In this document: positions 43,862 through 52,039 of the stretch, piece after piece
How the letters are laid out: each line of letters begins with the position of its first letter
Numbering within the stretch: position 1 is the stretch's first letter
Assembly: GCF_030063365.1 (NCBI RefSeq)
Contig: NZ_JASISY010000001.1
Coordinates: forward strand, 186,001 to 250,000
Reading direction: 5' to 3'
DNA from: Cryobacterium sp. PH29-G1
Lineage (GTDB): Bacteria > Actinomycetota > Actinomycetes > Actinomycetales > Microbacteriaceae
DNA: 64,000 nucleotides
Notes under the pieces: generated by a model
Database searches by the model: none
What the model saw: the letters and a program-made list of their open reading frames with translations, nothing else
What the model was told of the DNA's origin: nothing
Program-made: the position numbers and the translations under genes

Positions 43862-44587
43862 TCAGCCGCGTAGCGCGGTCTCGAAGAGTTCGAGCAGGTG
43901 CGTGTAGAACGCGTAGCTCAGCAACGTCGCGATCGGAACGAATGCTTCGTCCGGGCCGGCCTCCGGCGCACCGATGTTGAGCAGGCCGGCCGAGGAAGTG
44001 TTGACGGCGCGAACCGACGCGTGCACCGAACGCACTCGCAGTTCGGTCCATTCCTGGTTCCAGATCCGCACGAATGCGTCGTTGGCGCTGGCCGGCGGCG
44101 CTGGCAGCGTCGACGCAGCACCCGCAGCCAGCCGCTCATTCAACAAACCCACCGACAGCCGCGCAGGCTCCATCGCACGCGACCACATTGGCCCGACGCC
44201 CAGAAAACGCAGGATCAGGTCGACGGTCTGGCTGACCGGACGCAACTCGATGGCGAGACCACCGGTATCCGCTTCGTTCTGGGTCGTGGAAGAGTAGGCG
44301 AACAGGGTGGACTCGCCTCGCGTCCAGCTGCGCAGGCTCCGGTTGACCCCGCCGCGGGAAGTGCTGGCCTCGAGCTGAAAGACGCCGGCGCCCCAGTGCG
44401 TGACAACCTGCAGCGCGAACGGGCTCAGCCGGCGACTACCGCCCTCGAGCAGGCCGCTATCACGCAGCTCCTCGCGGACGGGCGAGCGCCAGGCGAGGGC
44501 GCCGGTCGTGCGCGCGCTGAGCAGCGCGCCCTGCGCCGCCTCGGAGATCTCCAGCGCCGGAGGCGTATACGGCTGAAAAGTGGGCAC
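43862..44587 (-). CDS. C-terminal part of a type VII secretion accessory-like protein (EspG-like), probably frameshifted
   Basis: The 241-residue frame starts at a GTG with GGAG only three bases upstream. Its sequence (LEISEAAQGALLSARTTGALAW, then beta-rich EASTSRGGVNRSL) resembles EspG-like chaperone proteins of actinobacterial ESX clusters, with low confidence. Reading upstream in the same frame gives GPLELLERVPTFQP, which joins smoothly to the upstream frame if one G is restored in the run at 44610-44613. I therefore think it is the second half of the gene at 44425-45099, giving a protein of about 413 residues. Independent coupled translation is the alternative. Confidence 0.6.
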   Translation of the reverse strand: MPTFQPYTPPALEISEAAQGALLSARTTGALAWRSPVREELRDSGLLEGGSRRLSPFALQVVTHWGAGVFQLEASTSRGGVNRSLRSWTRGESTLFAYSSTTQNEADTGGLAIELRPVSQTVDLILRFLGVGPMWSRAMEPARLSVGLLNERLAAGAASTLPAPPASANDAFVRIWNQEWTELRVRSVHASVRAVNTSSAGLLNIGAPEAGPDEAFVPIATLLSYAFYTHLLELFETALRG

Positions 44588-45099
44588 CCGCTCCAGAAGT
44601 TCGAGCGGTCCCCGACCGCCGCGGTGGCGGCAACGTCGAGCTTTGGGGCGGCGTCGACATGCACTCGCGTCGCGCTCATCTCGCCAGAGAGCACGAGAGC
44701 AGTCGCAACATACGACAGCTGCCGCTGGTAGGCCAGAAACTGATGCGTCGCAGCGGATGCCGTGAGGTGAACGTGTCGCAGACCCGTCGCCCAGATCCAG
44801 CGTTGAATGACGATCTGCTCGTCGCCGGAGGGGTAGCTCGCCGTGATCATGCGCCCGTCAACGGTCTGCTCGGCCCACAGATCGACCGCGATGATCTGGG
44901 CACCGGGATGGTCGGTCAGAATTGCGGCGATGGAGACGCTGGAGGCGGCCTCGATCGGTGCGGTCGACGACGTGGACGTGAGCACGATCGTTGGTCGAAA
45001 GACACCGGCAGGAACGTTTGCGAGCGCGAGGACACGCTCGGCCCCCTCGTGCTGGATGCTTCCCCATCCGTCGAGCTCGGGCAGAGTAGCGCTCAACAT
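44425..45099 (-). CDS. N-terminal part of LpqN/PsbP-fold protein, probably frameshifted into the next frame
   Basis: From ATG 45099 the first 163 residues look like a compact alpha/beta domain of the LpqN/DUF1795 type: LALANVPAGVFRPTIVLTS, then IIAVDLWAEQTVDGRMITAS, then VIQRWIWATGLRHVHLTASA. After about position 44610 the frame turns into Arg/Ser-rich sequence with no protein character until its stop at 44425, while the neighbouring frame becomes protein-like. This is the sign of a one-base deletion in the G-run at 44610-44613 (or of a sequence error). It starts two bases after the stop of the small membrane protein gene. Confidence 0.65.
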   Translation of the reverse strand: MLSATLPELDGWGSIQHEGAERVLALANVPAGVFRPTIVLTSTSSTAPIEAASSVSIAAILTDHPGAQIIAVDLWAEQTVDGRMITASYPSGDEQIVIQRWIWATGLRHVHLTASAATHQFLAYQRQLSYVATALVLSGEMSATRVHVDAAPKLDVAATAAVGDRSNFWSGCPLFSRIRLRRWRSPRRRRARCSARARPAPSPGARPSARSCVIAACSRAVVAG

Positions 45100-45101
45100 C
45101 G

Positions 45102-45422
45102 TCAGGTGAGTCCCTTCAGGGTTGTGAACCAAATTGGCAACAGGAAGCGAGGTAGCCAGAACAGGGACACGGTGAATGTGAGCACGCTCAGAACGCCGAT
45201 GGTGAACAGAATCAAAGCGAGAATCCTCGAATCGGCAGCCAGAGCGGTGTCCGTCGCCGAAAAAACGATCGCGGCAAAGCCCAGGTAGATAAATCCGAAA
45301 CCGACGCTGTAGCCATAGTGCCCGGGAGTTACTGGGCGGATCCAGCTGCTCCAGATGCGGCGGTAGGCGAGTGTGCCGAGGGTTAGCGCGACCAGACCGA
45401 TGCCGATCAAAATCCAGTTCAT
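45102..45422 (-). CDS. small membrane protein, putative partner or immunity protein
   Basis: The 106-residue protein has four hydrophobic segments (for example WILIGIGLVALTLGTLAY and GFIYLGFAAIVFSA). No family is recognised. ATG 45422 overlaps the upstream gene's stop by four bases, and its own stop is two bases before the next start, so the three genes form one tightly coupled unit. Small multi-helix proteins coded right after a toxin-like protein often give immunity; here that is inference from arrangement only. Confidence 0.6.
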   Translation of the reverse strand: MNWILIGIGLVALTLGTLAYRRIWSSWIRPVTPGHYGYSVGFGFIYLGFAAIVFSATDTALAADSRILALILFTIGVLSVLTFTVSLFWLPRFLLPIWFTTLKGLT

Positions 45423-46015
45423 CCGAACAATCCGTTCCACGTGTCTTTGATACCCTTACCGATTTCGCCGCCGCCCCACCCGCGGGCAACGCCGCCGATC
45501 ACGCCGCCGACGCCGCCGCCGATGCCGCCGATCTGCGTTCCAGATCCGGGAAAAATGCTGCCGATGGCCGCTCCTGCAGCTGCACCGGCCCACGCCCCGC
45601 CTGCGCCTCCGGCGGCGGTCGCTCCGCCGACGATCACGGCGTTCTCCGTCGCGCTGGCGACACGGGCACCATTATCCCATTCCGGGTGCGCCTGAAGGTC
45701 TGAGTTGTACTGGTTGGAGTACTCGCCCCAAACGGTAGTGCCCGCGCCGGCGACGCCCAGAACCTTACCGCCGGTTCGCAGCCATGACGGCGGCGCAGCG
45801 GCATCTGGTACGGCCGTGAGAAAGGGTTTGGACTTCCATCCCTCGGGCAGCGCTATGGAGGTCGGCGGCGGGGATGTCATGGAGCCGACCTGCACCAGGA
45901 GGCCGCTGGGCAGGCGGGTGTAGCCGACCCCCCGAATGATCTCGTCCGGCACAATCGCGTCGATACGTGGAATGAGCGGAAGAACGGCGCCAGGGGAGAC
46001 GGGGTTGTATTTCAT
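45419..46015 (-). CDS. glycine-zipper protein resembling the C-terminus of type VII secreted effectors
   Basis: The 198-residue protein has a soluble N-terminal part (residues 1-85, Pro-rich) and a C-terminal part with GKVLGVAGAGTTVWGEYSNQ, a charged stretch and a long Gly/Ala zipper (about 115-185; repeats of GG-A and GGxxGG) ending in GKGIKDTWNGLFG. This type of ending is seen in large LXG/WXG-type secreted proteins of actinobacteria. The expected N-terminal WXG/LXG domain is missing, and the gene begins just 28 bp from the end of copB, so it may be a truncated effector. Gly-zippers can insert in membranes. Ribosome site AAGGG touches the ATG, which is unusually close. Confidence 0.5.
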   Translation of the reverse strand: MKYNPVSPGAVLPLIPRIDAIVPDEIIRGVGYTRLPSGLLVQVGSMTSPPPTSIALPEGWKSKPFLTAVPDAAAPPSWLRTGGKVLGVAGAGTTVWGEYSNQYNSDLQAHPEWDNGARVASATENAVIVGGATAAGGAGGAWAGAAAGAAIGSIFPGSGTQIGGIGGGVGGVIGGVARGWGGGEIGKGIKDTWNGLFG

Positions 46016-46042
46016 CCCTTGGGGCCACCGAGCGTGCCTGGG

Positions 46043-48100
46043 CTAACCCTCCCGCACGCTCGACGCCGGCCGCAGGTCGAGCCGGCGCAGCAACTGCGCG
46101 TTCAGGGCGACGACCACGGTGGACACCGACATGAGCAGCGCTCCGATCTCCATCGGCAGCACGAAGCCGATCGGGGCGAGCACCCCGGCGGCCAGCGGAA
46201 CCGCCAGCAGGTTGTAACCGGCGGCCCACCAGAGATTCTGCTTCATCTTGCGGTAGCTGGCCCGCGACAACTCAATCACCGAGAGCACCGAACGCGGGTC
46301 ATCGCTCGCGAGAATGACACCGGCCGAGGCGATCGCCACATCGGTGCCGGCGCCGATCGCGATGCCGACGTCGGCTTGGGCGAGGGCTGGAGCGTCATTG
46401 ACGCCGTCTCCGACCATCGCCACCCGGCGACCCTCATGCTGCAGTTCCGCCACCTTGCGGGCTTTGTCTTCCGGGTGTACGCCCGCGAATACCCGGTCGA
46501 TGCCGAGTTCGGCGGCCACGGACTGCGCGACGGCTTCGGCGTCGCCCGTGATCATGACGACCTCGATACCCCGGCGATGCAGGGCGTCGACCGCCTGCCG
46601 CGATTCCTCACGAACCTCATCGGCGAGACCGATCGCGCCGATGACCGCACCGTCGCGAAGCACGTGCAGAATGATCGCACCCTGGCTCTGCCAGTGCGTG
46701 GTCTCGGCCAGCGGTGTTGCATCGTGCTCGGTGAGCAGGCTTGGCCCGCCCACGCCAATGCGGTGGCCATCGACCAGACCGGTAACACCGACCGCAGCTG
46801 CGGTCTGAAATTCGCTCGCCCGCGGCACGGCCAGATCACGGTCGCGCGCGGCGGTCACGATGGCCCGGGCGAGCGGATGCTCACTATCGCCTTCCACGGC
46901 GGCGGCCCAGGCCAGCACCTGATCACTCGTGAACGTGCTGTCGGCGACCGCGACGTGGGTCACCGTCGGCTCGCCCCTGGTCAGCGTGCCGGTCTTGTCG
47001 AACAGAACCGAGGTGACCTGACGCATGCTCTCGAGGGCGAGCCGGTCCTTGATGAGCACGCCGCCCTTCGCGGCGCGCTCGGTGGCGATGGACACCACGA
47101 GCGGAATCGCCAGTCCGAGTGCGTGCGGGCACGCGATGACGAGCACCGTGATGGTGCGGATCACGGCATCCTGGGGCTGGCCGAGCAGGGTCCAGACGAT
47201 CGCGGTCACGACACCGGAACCCAGCGCGAACCAAAACAGCCAGCCCGCCGCGCGGTCCGCGATGCGCTGCGCCCGCGACGACGAGCTCTGTGCCTCGCTG
47301 ACGAGTCGCTGGATTCCGGCCAGCGCGGTGTCGTCGCCGACCGCGTCAACGCGCACCCGCAGGGCGGAATCGGTCGCCACGGTGCCAGCCACGACCTGAT
47401 CGCCGACCCCCCGCTGCACCGGCCGGGACTCACCGGTGATCATCGATTCGTCGACATCCGCTGTGCCTTCGGTGACCGTGCCGTCGGCCGGAACCCGGCC
47501 GCCCGGCCGCACCACGACAAGGTCACCGAGCACTAGTTCGCCCGGTGCCACCACAACGATCTCATCGCCGTCGACTCGTTCAGCCTCATCGGGCAGCAGC
47601 GCGGCGAGCGACTCGAGGGCAGTGGATGTCTGCGCCAGTGACCGCATTTCGATCCAGTGGCCCAGCAGCATGATCACGATCAGCAGGGCCAGTTCCCACC
47701 AGAAATCGAGCTCGGCATCGATGATACCGAGGCTCGCTGCCCAGGAGGCGAGGAACGCCACCGTGATCGCCAGGGCGATCAGCAGCATCATGCCCGGTTT
47801 GCGGGACTTCAGCTCGGACACTGCCCCGGTCAGGAAGGGGCGTCCGCCCCAGACATACATGACCGTTCCGAGCAGGGGGGAGATCCACTCGATGCCCACG
47901 AGGTTCGGCAGCGTGTAGCCGAGCAGCATGGAGAACATGTGGCTGAACACGACCACCGGCACCGCGATGACGAGCATGGTCCAGAACAGGCGGCGAAATT
48001 GCCCGACGTGGTCACCATGCCCGCTGTGGTTCATGGCCCCGTGGTCCATGGCCGTGCTGTGTTTCAGGTCTGTGCTGTGGTTCAGGTCAGGCTGCGTCAT
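46043..48100 (-). CDS. copB: copper-translocating P-type ATPase, CopB (CPH) type
   Basis: The 685-residue pump exports copper. It has a His/Met-rich N-terminus (HST, DHGAMNHSGHGDH) instead of a CxxC metal-binding domain, the membrane metal site C324-P325-H326 (IACPHALGLAIP), the phosphorylation motif DKTGTLT (Asp368), a normal SEHPLA motif and GDGVNDAPAL hinge. CPH places it in the P1B-3 class. ATG 48100 has GAGGA five bases upstream; an in-frame ATG at residue 18 is possible. A CsoR-like operator lies 40 bases upstream. It is the third gene of a copper island with the multicopper oxidase and DUF6153. Confidence 0.94.
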   Translation of the reverse strand: MTQPDLNHSTDLKHSTAMDHGAMNHSGHGDHVGQFRRLFWTMLVIAVPVVVFSHMFSMLLGYTLPNLVGIEWISPLLGTVMYVWGGRPFLTGAVSELKSRKPGMMLLIALAITVAFLASWAASLGIIDAELDFWWELALLIVIMLLGHWIEMRSLAQTSTALESLAALLPDEAERVDGDEIVVVAPGELVLGDLVVVRPGGRVPADGTVTEGTADVDESMITGESRPVQRGVGDQVVAGTVATDSALRVRVDAVGDDTALAGIQRLVSEAQSSSSRAQRIADRAAGWLFWFALGSGVVTAIVWTLLGQPQDAVIRTITVLVIACPHALGLAIPLVVSIATERAAKGGVLIKDRLALESMRQVTSVLFDKTGTLTRGEPTVTHVAVADSTFTSDQVLAWAAAVEGDSEHPLARAIVTAARDRDLAVPRASEFQTAAAVGVTGLVDGHRIGVGGPSLLTEHDATPLAETTHWQSQGAIILHVLRDGAVIGAIGLADEVREESRQAVDALHRRGIEVVMITGDAEAVAQSVAAELGIDRVFAGVHPEDKARKVAELQHEGRRVAMVGDGVNDAPALAQADVGIAIGAGTDVAIASAGVILASDDPRSVLSVIELSRASYRKMKQNLWWAAGYNLLAVPLAAGVLAPIGFVLPMEIGALLMSVSTVVVALNAQLLRRLDLRPASSVREG

Positions 48101-48139
48101 GTCGTTCCTCGATCTTGATCTGCAAAAAAACTCTGCTCA

Positions 48140-48156
48140 ATACCCCCCAAGGGTAT
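48140..48156. promoter_or_regulatory. CsoR-type copper operator upstream of copB
   Basis: ATACCCCCCAAGGGTAT carries the ATACCC..GGGTAT inverted arms of copper-responsive CsoR operators, in a pseudo-palindrome of 17 bases. It is 40 bases before the copB start. A similar 17-base site precedes the DUF6153/multicopper oxidase genes. No csoR gene is in the window. Confidence 0.75.
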
Positions 48157-48193
48157 ACCTGTCGGGGAGTTCCTGCATCCGCTCAGGACGTGC

Positions 48194-49729
48194 TCATCTG
48201 GCTTCCACGACGCCCATCATTCCGGTGTCCTCGTGATCGAGGATATGGCAGTGGTACACCGTGCGACCGCTGAAGTCCTCGAATGCAATGCGCACCCGCA
48301 CCTGGCCGCGCGCCGGGATGTTGACCACGTCCTGCCAGGGCGCCTTCGACACGGTCTGCCCGTTCTGCTCGATGAGCTGCATGGGCCAGACGTGCAGGTG
48401 CAGTGGGTGCGCCATGGTGCTGGCGTTGGTCAGCGTCCACTCCTCCACGGTGCCCGCCGCTACGGTCGTGTCGACCCGATCGCCGGCGAAGACGCGACCG
48501 TTGATCGTAGACACCATCATGTTGGCACCCATTCCCATGCCCATGCCCATATCGAAAACCAACTCGCGCCGGGCCGTCACGGTAGCTGACCGCAGGTCGC
48601 GCGGCTTCGGCTGGGTGGGCAGGGCGCCGAGTGGCTGCACTTCGGATCCGGCCACAACCAAGGTTGCCAGTGCGGTCGTGTCTGACGTCCCGCTGCTTCC
48701 TCCCATCATGCCGCCGCTCGTCGTACCGCCGCTCGTCATCGCGCCGGACGTTCCGCTGTGCGAGCCGCGGTCCACAGCAAACGCGCGCAGCACCGAGGTT
48801 CCCGCCTGGGCGGTGACCATGAGGTCGGCCCGGTTGCCCGGCGCGAGCACGATCTCGGTGACTTCCTCCGCATTCTCGAATCGACCGGAGTCGATGCCGA
48901 GCAGCTGCATCAGCTGCCCGTCGAGCTGCAGGCGCAGATAGCGCGACACGCAGGCGTTCACGATGCGCCAGCGCTCGCGCTCGCCGGGACGCGCGGCCAG
49001 CGCCGGGTTCACCTGCCCGTTGACCAGCACGATATCGCCTTCACGCCCGTCCATCTGCTGCATGGCGTTGACCGCGGCCACCTGCCCGCTCGATGCCAAT
49101 GCGATATCGGAGATCACCAGCATCCGCTCGCGCGCACTGGGAATGGGCACGGGATCGTCGACGATAATCGCCCCGTAGAGTCCGCCGAAGACCTGATCGG
49201 CGACGTAACCGTGGTGGTGCGGGTGATACCAATACACGCCAGGCGGGTGATTGTCGGGCAGCTGGTAGTCGTAGGCGAACGACTGGCCGGCCTCAACCAT
49301 GACGAACACATTGTCGCTGTTGCCCTCGGGTGAGACGTGCAGTCCGTGCACGTGCAGGTTGCTCGGATCATTCAGCCCGTTGTGCAGATTCACCCGCAGG
49401 CGATCACCAGAGCGGATGCGCAGCGTCGGCCCCGGCAGGCCGCCGTTGTACCCCAGAACGCTCGCCTCCACCCCGGCCAACTGAACCCGAACGGGCGCTG
49501 CGTCAAGGTCCACCGTGAGATCACCGGATGCGCTGGTCAGCTCCTCCGGTTGCACGAACTCCGCGCCCACCGGAGGGTTCTCGCCCGAATCGCCCGAACC
49601 GCCCGAACCGCCCGAATCGGGCCATAACTTCCAGACCGCGGCGCCCCCGACGGCGGTCGCGGCCAGTCCCAGGCCGCCAATGGTCAGCACCCGGCGGCGG
49701 CTGAGTACCATTTTCTGCTGGCTCGTCAT
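48194..49729 (-). CDS. multicopper oxidase with Tat signal (copper resistance)
   Basis: This 511-residue exported oxidase probably detoxifies Cu(I) outside the membrane. The Tat signal is SRRRVLTIGGLGLAATAVGG near residue 10. Copper-site motifs are HVHGLHVSPEG, YWYHPHHHGYV, HPLHLHVWPM and the C-terminal YHCHILDHEDTGMM, which supply type 1, 2 and 3 sites with an axial Met. Met-rich loops (GGMMGG and MGMGMGMGANMM) near residues 350-440 suggest cuprous binding as in CueO. ATG 49729 is chosen since upstream in-frame codons lack family sequence. It follows the DUF6153 gene by 176 bp. Confidence 0.93.
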   Translation of the reverse strand: MTSQQKMVLSRRRVLTIGGLGLAATAVGGAAVWKLWPDSGGSGGSGDSGENPPVGAEFVQPEELTSASGDLTVDLDAAPVRVQLAGVEASVLGYNGGLPGPTLRIRSGDRLRVNLHNGLNDPSNLHVHGLHVSPEGNSDNVFVMVEAGQSFAYDYQLPDNHPPGVYWYHPHHHGYVADQVFGGLYGAIIVDDPVPIPSARERMLVISDIALASSGQVAAVNAMQQMDGREGDIVLVNGQVNPALAARPGERERWRIVNACVSRYLRLQLDGQLMQLLGIDSGRFENAEEVTEIVLAPGNRADLMVTAQAGTSVLRAFAVDRGSHSGTSGAMTSGGTTSGGMMGGSSGTSDTTALATLVVAGSEVQPLGALPTQPKPRDLRSATVTARRELVFDMGMGMGMGANMMVSTINGRVFAGDRVDTTVAAGTVEEWTLTNASTMAHPLHLHVWPMQLIEQNGQTVSKAPWQDVVNIPARGQVRVRIAFEDFSGRTVYHCHILDHEDTGMMGVVEAR

Positions 49730-49905
49730 GGTCGACGCGCCAGCCGGGCGCGGGGAGCGGGAGCCGTTTCCCGGGGTGTTTTGCGGGCTGTCGCGGACGC
49801 CGTTGTGGCACAAAGTGGTACACGTGCGTTGTTCATCGTTCAATCCGTTCAGATCACGTCACAGAAACCGGGGGTGTCGGAGTGCGCCCGAAAGCGCGAC
49901 GGTTT

Positions 49906-50511
49906 CTAGACGCGACGGATGCCGAGAAGGGCCAGGCGGGGTCGGTGAATCGGCAGAGCGACCGCGAACAACTGGGCATGCAGAACGCTGCTGGGCCTCG
50001 GCAGGCGGTGAGCGGGCGTGCCGCGCCGATTGAGCATCACCGTCGCGGCCAGCACGAGCAGCATTACGCAGCCCATGACCATGAGAGCGCAGTCCAGCAT
50101 GCCATTGTGGGTCAGGGGCGCGACCACGCCAACTACAGCAGCCGCACTCATCAGGGCTGGCGCCATGATCATCGCGCTGCCTGCCCTGCCGAGCGCAGCG
50201 GCAGTAGCAGTAGCAGCGGCGCTGACCGCCGGGCCGACTTGAGGCTCGGCAGCCGTGCCGGGGTGTGCCGCGGTTGTCCCGTGGTGCGGCGCGGCCACGG
50301 CGACCTGCGACGCATCGACCTGCGACGCATCGACCTGCGACGCGGCGACCGGCAGCGCAAAGCCCATGACGTGGAAACTCGCGGCCGAGTGCATAGCCAG
50401 CACGCTCAGCAGCAGGGCCACGAGGGCCAGCAGCGCGAGCATTGACGTGCGCACGTTCAGCGGGTGACACCGCCTCGAAACGGATGCCGGCACGGCCGCT
50501 GTCTGTGTCAT
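49906..50511 (-). CDS. DUF6153-like membrane protein linked to copper resistance
   Basis: The 201-residue protein has an N-terminal membrane helix (MLALLALVALLLSVLAMHS), a His/Ala-rich middle section with AAPHHGTTAAHPGT and short VDASQ repeats, and a second helix pair (LDCALMVMGCVMLLVLAATVM). Its shape matches DUF6153 proteins often found beside copper genes. His and Met residues could bind copper, but this is inference. GGAGG lies five bases before ATG 50511, and a CsoR-like operator is 44 bases upstream. It is the first gene of the copper unit. Confidence 0.75.
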   Translation of the reverse strand: MTQTAAVPASVSRRCHPLNVRTSMLALLALVALLLSVLAMHSAASFHVMGFALPVAASQVDASQVDASQVAVAAPHHGTTAAHPGTAAEPQVGPAVSAAATATAAALGRAGSAMIMAPALMSAAAVVGVVAPLTHNGMLDCALMVMGCVMLLVLAATVMLNRRGTPAHRLPRPSSVLHAQLFAVALPIHRPRLALLGIRRV

Positions 50512-50554
50512 GCCACCTCCGTCGACGCGGGTGCGAGCGGCTCGGTTGAACCGC

Positions 50555-50571
50555 ATACCCCCATAGAGTAT
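50555..50571. promoter_or_regulatory. CsoR-type copper operator upstream of the DUF6153 gene
   Basis: ATACCCCCATAGAGTAT matches the copB site in length and in the ATACCC left arm and GTAT right end. It lies 44 bases before the DUF6153 start, almost the same distance as at copB, which supports shared control by CsoR. Confidence 0.7.
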
Positions 50572-50645
50572 CCGATCTGCATGATCCCACGCTGAATACG
50601 AACATATGGACACCACGCGGCCGCGCGATCGGGCAGGCTGGAGCT

Positions 50646-51959
50646 ATGGCGCAGACGAGACCCACGGCATCCACAGCACCGACGACACTCACGGCGCTCC
50701 CCGCTGAATCCCCGAACGACGCCGCCCGCCGCACCGCGCTCACCCGTATGAAGCGACTCGCCGGCGGGTTGCTCGCGCTGATGGCCGTCATTTTCACCTT
50801 GTCGTTCGCCCTGCAGGATCGCTACCCGTGGCTGGAATACGTGCGCGCAGCGGCCGAGGGCGGCATGGTGGGCGCGATCGCCGACTGGTTCGCCGTAACG
50901 GCCCTGTTTCGCTACCCCCTGGGCCTGCGCATTCCGCACACCAACATCATCGCCAACCGTAAAGATGAGATCGGCGCGAGCCTCGGCGAGTTCATCGAGA
51001 CCAATTTTCTGGCCGAGAGCGTCATTCGCGGCAAGCTCGAATCGGTCGGTTTGTCCCGCCGCCTGGGCGTCTGGCTCGTTGCCCCGGCCAATGCTGAAAA
51101 ACTCACCACCGAGCTGGCTGTCGCCGGCCAGGGCCTGCTCAATCTGCTCGGCGATGACGCCATCAAAAACCTCATCGAATCGGTTGCCCGGGAGCACCTG
51201 GTCAAGCCCGAGTGGGGACCCAGTATCGGCCGGGTGGGGGAGCGGCTGGTCGCGAGCGGGCAGCAGCACGCAGCGGTCGACCTGTTGCTCGACCGTGCTG
51301 ACGGCTGGCTGCGCGAGCACCCCGAGGCCTTCGGTCGCGTCGTTTCCGAGCGGTTGCCGAGCTGGCTTCCCGGATTCGTCGACAAACTGGTCGACGACAA
51401 GGCCTATCGCGAGGTGCTCACTTTCATAGCGGCGGCGCGCGGCGACCGCAGGCATCCGGTTCGGCGTGCTCTCGATGAGTACCTCAGCGAGGTCATGCAC
51501 GACCTGCAATACGAGCCCGCGATGATCAATCGGATCGAAAAGCTCAAGGCCGAAGTGCTCGACAACGCCAAGTTGCGCGAATTCGCCGCTGACACCTGGG
51601 AGGCGGTCAAGGCCTCCCTCATGCAGGCCCTCGGTGAGCCGACGAGCGCTCTGCGGGTCGGCATCCGTGACACGCTGCAAGACATCGGCACGAGGCTCAC
51701 GACGGACGCCGCGCTCGGCTCCCGCATCGACCGCTGGCTCGCTGACACGGCCAGTTATGTCGTGGCCAACTATCGCCACGAGATCGCCGGGGTGATCACC
51801 GAAACCGTCGAACGCTGGCCCGCTGCGGAGACGGCCGCGAAGATCGAATTGCAGGTGGGCCGTGACCTGCAATTCATTCGGATCAACGGAACCGTGGTCG
51901 GAGCCCTTGTGGGTCTGGTTATCTTCGCGCTCGCACACGCGGTGGCGGCGTTGTTCTGA
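50646..51959 (+). CDS. DUF445 family membrane protein (YjiN-like)
   Basis: The 437-residue protein has a membrane helix near residue 45 (LLALMAVIFTLSFALQ), the DUF445 hallmark GMVGAIADWFAVTALFRYPLG (key part GAIADWFAVTALFR), a long helical middle, and a C-terminal helix FIRINGTVVGALVGLVIFALAH. The function is unknown; members are thought to be inner-membrane proteins. It is divergent from the copper unit and stands alone. Confidence 0.9.
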   Translation: MAQTRPTASTAPTTLTALPAESPNDAARRTALTRMKRLAGGLLALMAVIFTLSFALQDRYPWLEYVRAAAEGGMVGAIADWFAVTALFRYPLGLRIPHTNIIANRKDEIGASLGEFIETNFLAESVIRGKLESVGLSRRLGVWLVAPANAEKLTTELAVAGQGLLNLLGDDAIKNLIESVAREHLVKPEWGPSIGRVGERLVASGQQHAAVDLLLDRADGWLREHPEAFGRVVSERLPSWLPGFVDKLVDDKAYREVLTFIAAARGDRRHPVRRALDEYLSEVMHDLQYEPAMINRIEKLKAEVLDNAKLREFAADTWEAVKASLMQALGEPTSALRVGIRDTLQDIGTRLTTDAALGSRIDRWLADTASYVVANYRHEIAGVITETVERWPAAETAAKIELQVGRDLQFIRINGTVVGALVGLVIFALAHAVAALF

Positions 51960-52039
51960 ACCCAAAATACGGGTTCGTGGTGCGGGGCCGCCCCTGTTCG
52001 GGGCAGACTAGTGTTTTCGGTTGTTTCTGAAAGGCACCA

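Noticed and set aside
44587-44625. programmed -1 frameshift in the LpqN/EspG-like gene
   Set aside because: The site is a G-run of four without a slippery heptamer or an obvious downstream pseudoknot, so a deletion or sequence error is more likely.
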